Below are positions 57,600 to 64,000 of a DNA stretch of 64,000 bases, piece after piece; position 1 is the first letter of the stretch, and every line of letters starts with the position of its first letter. Position numbers and translations under genes: made by a program. This DNA is from Cylicocyclus nassatus (Eukaryota > Nematoda > Chromadorea > Rhabditida > Strongylidae), in NCBI GenBank assembly GCA_958299035.1, contig CATQJL010000316.1, positions 50,155,585 to 50,219,584 of the forward strand. Reading direction: 5' to 3'. The notes beneath the pieces were generated by a model. That model worked only from the letters and a program-made list of their open reading frames with translations. It did not search any database and was not told the DNA's origin.

Positions 57600-57960
57600 T
57601 CAAGGTAAGTTAATGGGATGTGGCACCACCTCTAAAAGCTGTGGCAGCCACAGCTTTTTGGAGGTGGTGCTACACCCCATTAACTACATCAAAAAAACAT
57701 TTTTAGCTTACATTATTTATATGAATCGATAGCCTAGACCTCGTGGCTTCATAGGAGTAATTTGAGCCTGATTCGTCTTCTTAGCTCTGAGTAATATTTG
57801 GTGAAAGAAAAGCAGGGAAAAACAGGGAAAACAAGATTTTGGTTGGCTTCTAATTCCAAAGTTAGGAGGGCTTTTTTGGAGCGAGATTTTTGAATTGGCC
57901 AAAGAAGGAGTAGTGCTTTGTCCTGAGTGAAAAACAGCTGGCTACTTCATCTTTGAAACA
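57600..57960. repeat. Hairpin plus outer-arm copy of the large foldback family
   Basis: 57607-57686 is a tight hairpin: GTTAATGGGATGTGGCACCA to its complement, loop near GCAGCC. The following 57700-57960 resembles 62240-62430 (GTTCGTCTTC..., TTAGTGCTTTGT...). It ends about 30 bp before the maT-like transposon. Confidence 0.6.
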
Positions 57961-57991
57961 AAGTTAATCATGCTGGAAAATGGCGATTTTA

Positions 57992-59290
57992 CAGGGTTGG
58001 GGGAAAGTCTTTGAACAATTTTTGACGTCATTGTATCTTCGGATTTTCCACATATTCTTGTATGCTAATTATATACGTTTGCTTCTTATACCTTTGGTTA
58101 CAAATCCTCCAAAAACTGGACTGCTAGCTTCAATTCTGTCGGAGATATGCCTTCTGGAACGGAGCGAGCGTTGATGGCGAAGATGCACGAGGAAAGGATG
58201 GCTAACCAGCAGATTGCGCGGACTCCCCAAATTTTACAAATTAGCGTCTGTTCCACCTTGCGTCGTTTCCAGGATATGAACAGCACCCAGAACTGCTGTA
58301 CGAGTGATAAATTGGCTACTGCGGACACTCACAGATTTCTGAAGATCGTTCGCGAGCGCCATCGTCGCGATCCGCGAAGAAGCTTGATTGAGCGGGGTTC
58401 AAAGCTTTTCATCTCTGGTAGAAAATTCTCCGACATCGTGGAACAAAGCCTTGGGATGAAGCTTTTCGAGATGCTAATAATTCATGCTTTTTGGAAAGAC
58501 ACGAAGCTGATTTGACTGCGCGGATGCCATCGAATGCCTGAACGTCTCTTCAAGGCACGCCACCAAACATACTCTTTTCTGACGTCAAATTTTTCACCGT
58601 GAAGCAGGTTTTTTGATCGCCAAAACAATAGAGTCGTCACCTAAAGACCTCAGGAAGCCAACAGCAAGGGGACTTGCAGAAGGAAAGCTCATCCGGTTTT
58701 TGTGACAATTTGCGCGGCGATCGCTTCCGACAGCAAAATGCCGCTGATTTTTAGGGTCTCAGTGCTTAATATGGAGACTGCCACGCATGTGAACAGCACC
58801 GTGAAGAAGGAACTGTTGACCTGTACCAATACTAATTTGCCGAGAGCGATTGGTGCTCACAGCAGGATAGCGCACCTGCGCACAAAGTGAAGGTTGTTCA
58901 AGCATGGCTCCAAAGCAACGTTAAGGACTTCATTACTCCTTTGGAATGGCCTCCGTATTGGCCGGATTTGAATACCCTTGACTACCGCAAGTGGTAAATT
59001 CTTTAGGCCGAAGCCTGTGCTCACTCACGCAAGACTGTGGAGTCTCTGCGACGTGCTCTCCAGGATGCGTGGGAGGAAGTCGACGTGGAGCACCTACGTG
59101 CCACCGTGGACAGCGTTCTCAAGCGATGTCGAGCTTGTATTCGCGGCAAAAGAGGAATCTTCGAATTGTAAAGTTAGTTTTATATAGCAGACAGTTGAAT
59201 ATACATTATCTATTTATTTCATGTAATCATCTTGCCTAGCTTCATCATTACGATAAAAATACCGTGTTCAAAGACTTTCCCCCAACCCTG
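57992..59290 (+). mobile_element. Tc1/mariner-superfamily transposon, maT-like (DD37D), decayed
   Basis: A 1299-bp element with terminal inverted repeats CAGGGTTGGGGGAAAGTCTT (27 bp matching at both ends) flanked by TA at 57990-57991 and 59291-59292. The transposase inside is broken by stops and frameshifts. The N-terminal HTH part (58147-58515) is still open: RTPQILQISVCSTLRRFQD and the basic RERHRRDPRRS. The catalytic blocks are readable as LFSDVKFFTV, SQQDSAPAHK and WPDLNTLDY, with 37 residues between the second and third Asp, the spacing of maT elements. Confidence 0.85.
58147..59172 (+). pseudogene. Transposase pseudogene of the maT-like element
   Basis: Starts with 122 intact codons from ATG 58150 to a stop at 58513-58515, then needs several frame changes to follow the rest. 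The region after the third Asp (AEACAHSRKTVESLRRALQD, then WEEVDVEHLRATVDSVLKRC) is well preserved near 59010-59130. At least one stop falls inside the catalytic core, so no active enzyme is expected. Confidence 0.8.
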
Positions 59291-59439
59291 TACTTGAGTG
59301 ACTTAGTATCTTGAAACTTCAGAATTTGCTCAAACATTGCCTATAGTGGTTAACTGACATGCTAATTATGGATATGTTGCCCGTTATGTTTGACAGAGCC
59401 TACAAGTAATGCTATCTTAGGTATATAGTTCAGGGGTTC

Positions 59440-59520
59440 TTATTGAGACAGCAATAAGAAGGGGGGGGGTCGTAACCAGCGATCGTGTGTCACACCTCTT
59501 GCTTGACTCTGCGTATGATT
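59440..59520. repeat. Dispersed G-run repeat, copy 1
   Basis: Contains GGGGGGGGGTCG then GCGATCGTGTGTCACACCTC. A near copy lies at 62580-62680, and a partial copy in the opposite direction at 56815-56885. Present only in the right third of the window. Confidence 0.5.
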
Positions 59521-59944
59521 TTCTTCACATTCGCGATGTCAGAATATGCAGGTGCGCCTTAGCTTACCAAAGATTTACGTTATAGCTTTTGAAATGGAAT
59601 TTTGCAAAACAGACAATATTTTTGCAAAAACTAATATAATAAATGCAACAAGTGCAAATTACGTTTTCCTCAATGTTTAGAGAACGAAGCGAGCGATTAT
59701 CGTGGTAGCTATGCACAAAATCTTGTTGTGATGACTTTAGCAGCAGATCTTAAAAGTAGAGGACATTTTTGTGTGTAATTCTGGTTGTAAGAATCTATAC
59801 TGCATATACTACGGGAGGAGTATAGAAAGGAATGGATAGAGTAGTAGAAAGAGCTATGTTGAAAACCATATGAAGGCGGTCATAATTTCTACAAACGTCG
59901 TCGTGTGAGATTAAAAGTGTCTTAACTTGATTCCATTGACTCAC

Positions 59945-60095
59945 ACAGATAGCTCTTGCCAGGTCTTGAGACCAGAGGACTTCGTCAATAAAGACTTTGG
60001 CTTGGAAGGATTCAAGGCATCCCCGCCGGCGAGATCAACAAGTTTGACATTATCGAATGACTCCAAAACTCTGATCACAAAAGGAGGCCAAACAG
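59945..60095 (-). CDS. Candidate internal exon, function unknown
   Basis: Bounded by ATTCATATAG and GT|GTGAGT. It contains 49 open codons whose translation looks like folded protein: VWPPFVIRVLESFDNVKLVD, then LAGGDALNPSKPKSLL, then SGLKTWQELS. No family recognised. It lies immediately outside the left edge of the foldback at 60113, so its upstream intron would contain that element. No partner exons were found. Confidence 0.4.
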
Positions 60096-60112
60096 CTATA
60101 TGAATTATATAT

Positions 60113-62430
60113 ACATTGCCCACTAGAAGTTTCTTTGAAAGTAAGTTAAAGACATGTGGCACAATACCGAAAAAAAATGTGGCCGCCGCACCTTTTTTGG
60201 GATTGGGCCACACCCCACTAACTCACCACATGCATCTAGGCTTTCTATATCATTAGAACCGCTAAACCTTCTTCTCTTCACAGTAAAAATTTTATCAGAG
60301 ATTGTTACCGTAGAAGAAGTTGTAGTCGTTTTTCCAAGTCTATGTGCATGGCAAAAGTTGAGTTATGCCCATACGTTCGATAGCCTAGAGACAGGCGGTC
60401 AGAAGGGAAGGTTGTTTGAATATCTGCCCTCCATGAAAAGTGAAGGTTGCTTATTAAATATCAGAGAAGAAAAAAAGATGCACATAGCAATACAAAAAAC
60501 AAATAAACAGATAAGAACAGAAAAACAGACTGAAAAAGCAAAAGAAACTCTCGAAAACCGGATAAAAACGCTGCAATGAGTTTGAAATCTCAGCGTCATT
60601 CGAAGTGCAGGTATTCGCTCCAGGACCAAGCAGTTCAAAACACAAGGAAAACAAAGAAAAGCTAATTTCTTCTTTGCAACTGTCTCAAAAATAATCAATT
60701 TCAGTGTTGATTACCAAAAGAAAATAAACAGAAAGGAATTATGTGAAGCAAACTTTCTTTTTTACTAAGTCGAAAAGAACGTCGAAACCAAATTTAATTT
60801 TCGATACGTCTTAGGGCGTTGTCTGGATTGTTCCGCTCATCACTCTGAGCAATAGTCGTCCAAGTTGGAAAGGAATCGCTGCGATAACACAGAGAGAACA
60901 ATGTAAGTTAAACGCATTTTTTATGAGTTTTCACAGAAAATTCCGCCATATCGAAGAAGTAAGCGTTGGGTCGTTGTCAACATTATGAACAGAAGCAAGA
61001 TCTAAGAATGCACGAAAAAATAGCGTGAAAAGAGTTAAACTAGAAAAACAGGAGATTTTCGAAAACACGGTTTTTTGCCGGATTTCTCGTTCAAATCAGA
61101 AAATATGGTTTCGGGACTCCTTGCGTTGCGCGCTACCTCGCTAGCCCAAACGCGGGGCACGAAGCATTTAGCTCTGGTATCCTTTTCTTCGTTATTCTAA
61201 ACCGAATGGCAACAAATTGAGTATCATATGAAGCGCTTGATCTCTACTCTCACGCAGACAACGTCCCGAAACCACATTTTCACAACGTCCTGAGACAACA
61301 CATCCGGCAAAAAACCGTGTTTTCAAAAATCTCTTGTTTTTCTTCTAGCTTAACTCTTTTCACGCTGTCTTTTCGTGCATTGTGTAGATCTTGCTTCTGT
61401 TCATAATGCTGACAACGACCCAGCGCTTACTTCTTCGATTATGGCGGAATTTTCTCTGAAAATTCATAGAAAGTCGTTTTTCTTTACATTGTCCTGTCTC
61501 AGTTTCGCAGCGATTCCTTTCCAGCTGGAACGACTATTGCTCAAAATGATGAGGGAATAATCCAGACAACGTCTCATGGTAGAAAAAATGGGGAAATGCG
61601 GGGTTAAAAATTCAAAGGACGCATCAAAAACTAATTTGGCTTTGACTTGCATCTCAACTTAGTATAAAAGAAGCTGTGTTTTTGAGTGACTCCTTTCTTG
61701 TTTATTTTCTTTTGATAATCACTACTGAAAAATGATTATTTTTGGAACAGTTGCAAAGAAAAAGTTAGCTTTTCTTCGTTTTTCTCGTGTTTTGAATTGC
61801 CTGATCCTGGAGCGAGAATCTGCAGTTCGAATGACGCCAAATGAAAGATTTCAAACTCATTGCAGCGTTTTGATTCGCTTTTCAGGAGTTTCCTTTGCTT
61901 TTGCAGTCTGCTTTTTGTTCTTATCTGTCTATCTGTTTATTTTTTGTATTGTTATGTGCATCTTTTTTCTTCTCCAAAGAACCTTCTCTTTTGACGCCCT
62001 GTCTCTAAGCTATCAAACGGACCGTAACCCAACATTTGTCTTGAACAAAGACTTGGAAAAACGAATACAACTTTATAAAAAGCCTAGATGCATGTATGCT
62101 CTAAAGGTTAGTCAGTGGGAGTTAACAATTTCAAAAAAGATGTGACAGCCACATTTCTTTTGGGATTGTGCCACAAGCATTTAACTTACTTTCAAAGAAA
62201 CTCTAGTGGGCAATGTATGCGTAATTCAACTAAAATAGTCTGTAAATGTATTTGGGTCCAGTTCGTCTTCCTTCTGAATAACAAAGCACGAAAATTGGGA
62301 GCGAAAAATGAGACAAAGAGATTTTGGCATTCTCTTCCCATAGTTTGGTGTTAACAAAGTAAAATTCTTTATATGAGCAAAGGCGAATTAGTGCTTTGTA
62401 TAGTGTGCAAACAAAGTCAGTCATGTTTGA
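60113..62430. repeat. Large foldback element, about 2.1-2.3 kb
   Basis: The arms match inverted from 60113-61110 and 61256-62221, with scattered indels, meeting near 61190. Example: CACGGTTTTTTGCCGG near 61067 against 61304-61319. The right side continues to about 62430 with sequence shared with 57690-57960. Open frames in it (60154-60579, 61732-62145) are mirror images of each other and are not supported as genes. Confidence 0.8.
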
Positions 62431-62579
62431 AATAACCATTTCACTTGGATGGTCCAATATTTGGAAACCACAGAAATCGTTAATTTGGTCTACAGGGGTT
62501 GTTGACATACAATTGTAAATATATGTTATTATGCTCGGTGCGGTACGGTCTCTTATGCCTAACTAGGTAGACAATCATG

Positions 62580-62680
62580 CTAGTGGAGGGGGGGGGGGGT
62601 AGGAGGGGGCTGTTAAGACACTCAGTGTGAAAGGGGTCGCCTCCGGCGATCGTGTGCCACACCTTTTGCTCAGCCTGGTC
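62580..62680. repeat. Dispersed G-run repeat, copy 2
   Basis: Poly-G run, then GGGGTCGCCTCCGGCGATCG and TGTGCCACACCTTTTGCTCA, matching 59460-59505. Confidence 0.5.
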
Positions 62681-62816
62681 ATTAAGACCCATCCGTAAAT
62701 GTATTGCTTTGTTTTTTTACACAAAAACACCAGGAATAAACTTGGGTTATCTTGGTCGCCAGACAATCCTACTCATCACTACACCAGACCAGTTATTGTA
62801 ACTCTTTCGACTCCTA

Positions 62817-63021
62817 CAGTCTGCCCCAAACCAGGCCAAAATTGGCATGGCGGGAGTCCGCGTCGCTAGGGTTTCGCGGTCACGCCCACGGCCTGCTTCT
62901 GTGCTCTCCCTGCAATCCTTTTGCTCTCTCCGACAGCGCGCGTATGCAGCGCAGACCTCTAGCGCTGCGAGCGCGCAAATTTACGCCGACGATTCGGCCT
63001 GATCCCAATTGGAGCAGACTG
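62817..63021. mobile_element. Short-ended TA MITE, 205 bp
   Basis: TA flanks at 62815-62816 and 63022-63023. Inverted ends CAGTCTGCCCCAA and CAGTCTGCTCCAA, with a GC-rich interior unlike its flanks. The 107-codon frame across it is not a gene. Confidence 0.55.
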
Positions 63022-63023
63022 TA

Positions 63024-64000
63024 TATCCAAGGCAATCCTTTCCTCCTTGAGGGAAAGCCTCCTCAACTCTTTTGAAAGAATCGTTCTGAAATGAATTTAA
63101 GATCAACGTTCCAGACGTATTTTATTCACATTTGAAGTCGAAAGGCCTAGGGCATCAAAAGTACTTTCTCTTTGTGTCTGTTAACTGAATAGCATCTATA
63201 ACTCTTGGAGTCGCATGGTGCTTTTACTTTATATTTTATTTGGTGAACACTTCGACCAAACGTTTATTTGGGACATCTGAATGTAGTATTTGTCTCGTAT
63301 TTCCGTTTTGGAACCGTCAAAGTAAATTTTTTTGCTCAGAAGTCCGCGCTTAAGGCGATAGAAGTGAAGAATGTTGCCCAGACTTCCGCAGCAAAAGAAA
63401 TTTTTGCAGTTAAATCTACTAGATTCCTGGAATCTTGAAAAAACCTGTCGTTATTGCATAGTATGCATTTTGTAAATACAAGCAATGTAAGATGACAAAC
63501 TGACCAACAGCATTTCTCCATGGGAACGTACTTTGAAAAAGCACGATCTGACAATCCAATCTATATATTTCGTTACCCTAAACACGATTCCTATATCGAA
63601 ATTTCACAAGTTTCAATTTCACATTTTCTTGGAATGGAAAAGGTGATGCGCAGAACTGGCCGAGCTTTTGGAAATTCGAGATTAAACTGTTTACTTTATG
63701 GACCATCGTCTTTATCATATCACCCTCATAAAGCATTTGATACGTGTTCCTGAATGTCACTTTTTACAGAAAAGTATGTATCCATACTCAGAGATTATCA
63801 CAAGTTGTTTGAGCAACTGTTTTCTTAGGAGCTCAAAGATGAACTGAAAGCTTATGATCCACAAAGCGACTATGGAAGATTGATTAGGTGACGAATAAGA
63901 GTACAAAGGCATCGTGCATCCAAAATGAAGGTAATGAGATTTTGATGTCATACGATGGAGGAGGCCCTAACTGCGACATCGCTCAAGTTTCGGTGCAAAA
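63024..64000. other. No supported gene
   Basis: AT-rich. A minus frame at 63578-63760 (reads TFRNTYQMLYEGDMIKTMVH) might be an exon but has only a weak acceptor. Confidence 0.4.

Noticed and set aside
60154..62145. 141- and 137-codon frames
   Set aside because: Mirror images in the foldback arms; the translation is repeat-derived with no known domain.

Overview
The window looks like nuclear DNA of a nematode, most likely a clade V rhabditid or strongylid such as a hookworm. The evidence is AT-rich DNA, introns bounded by GT...TTTCAG, two genes whose ATG sits 3-5 bases after a TTTCAG acceptor (as expected for spliced-leader trans-splicing), a nematode-type tRNA-Leu, Tc1/mariner ends (including the GGTTGGTGCAAAAGTAATG type known from hookworm mariners), an RTE-type LINE and very many MITE/foldback elements. 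There are no operons of the bacterial kind, no CRISPR array and no viral genome. The genus is inference.

Two protein genes can be assembled exon by exon with matching phases. On the minus strand (17506-24532) lies a seven-exon DM-domain (doublesex/mab-3) transcription factor of 259 residues, most like the dmd-4/DMRTA group; its large introns host a tRNA-Leu(UAA) gene (20122-20204), a Tc1-type foldback element and a hAT-type MITE. On the plus strand (34579-36546) lies a seven-exon MADF-BESS protein of 317 residues, with a palindromic MITE in its 3' flank. A pair of similar terminal exons (45916-46089 and 50651-50803, minus) belongs to a duplicated family I do not recognise. Several single exon-like frames (1406-1695, 3941-4096, 6385-6759, 8779-8982, 30656-30856, 59945-60095 and others) are given as low-confidence candidates.

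The rest is a mosaic of mobile DNA. From left to right: a Harbinger-type MITE (2721), a MULE-like MITE with a 9-bp target duplication (8177), a composite MITE (9075), a Tc1-type element (12061), a 1.4-kb MULE-like element with a 9-bp duplication (14523), a foldback (16755), the hAT MITE (19174), mariner-type elements (21887, 26450, 32755), small palindromes (31493, 36861, 38280), a broken RTE LINE (41440-44950) interrupted by a GC-rich block and a foldback, a 3.3-kb mariner-like element (46945-50234) carrying a nested 941-bp palindrome and a GC-rich minisatellite, a 2.8-kb palindrome whose arms are built of about 170-bp repeats (53005-55808), a decayed maT-like DD37D Tc1/mariner transposon with intact ends (57992-59290), and a 2.1-2.3-kb foldback (60113-62430) with relatives at 39105-40030 and 57600-57960.

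The main discovery candidates are the very long inverted repeats, which if transcribed would give dsRNA hundreds to more than 1300 bp long, and the elements defined here by their target duplications. All calls are by eye; no database search was possible.
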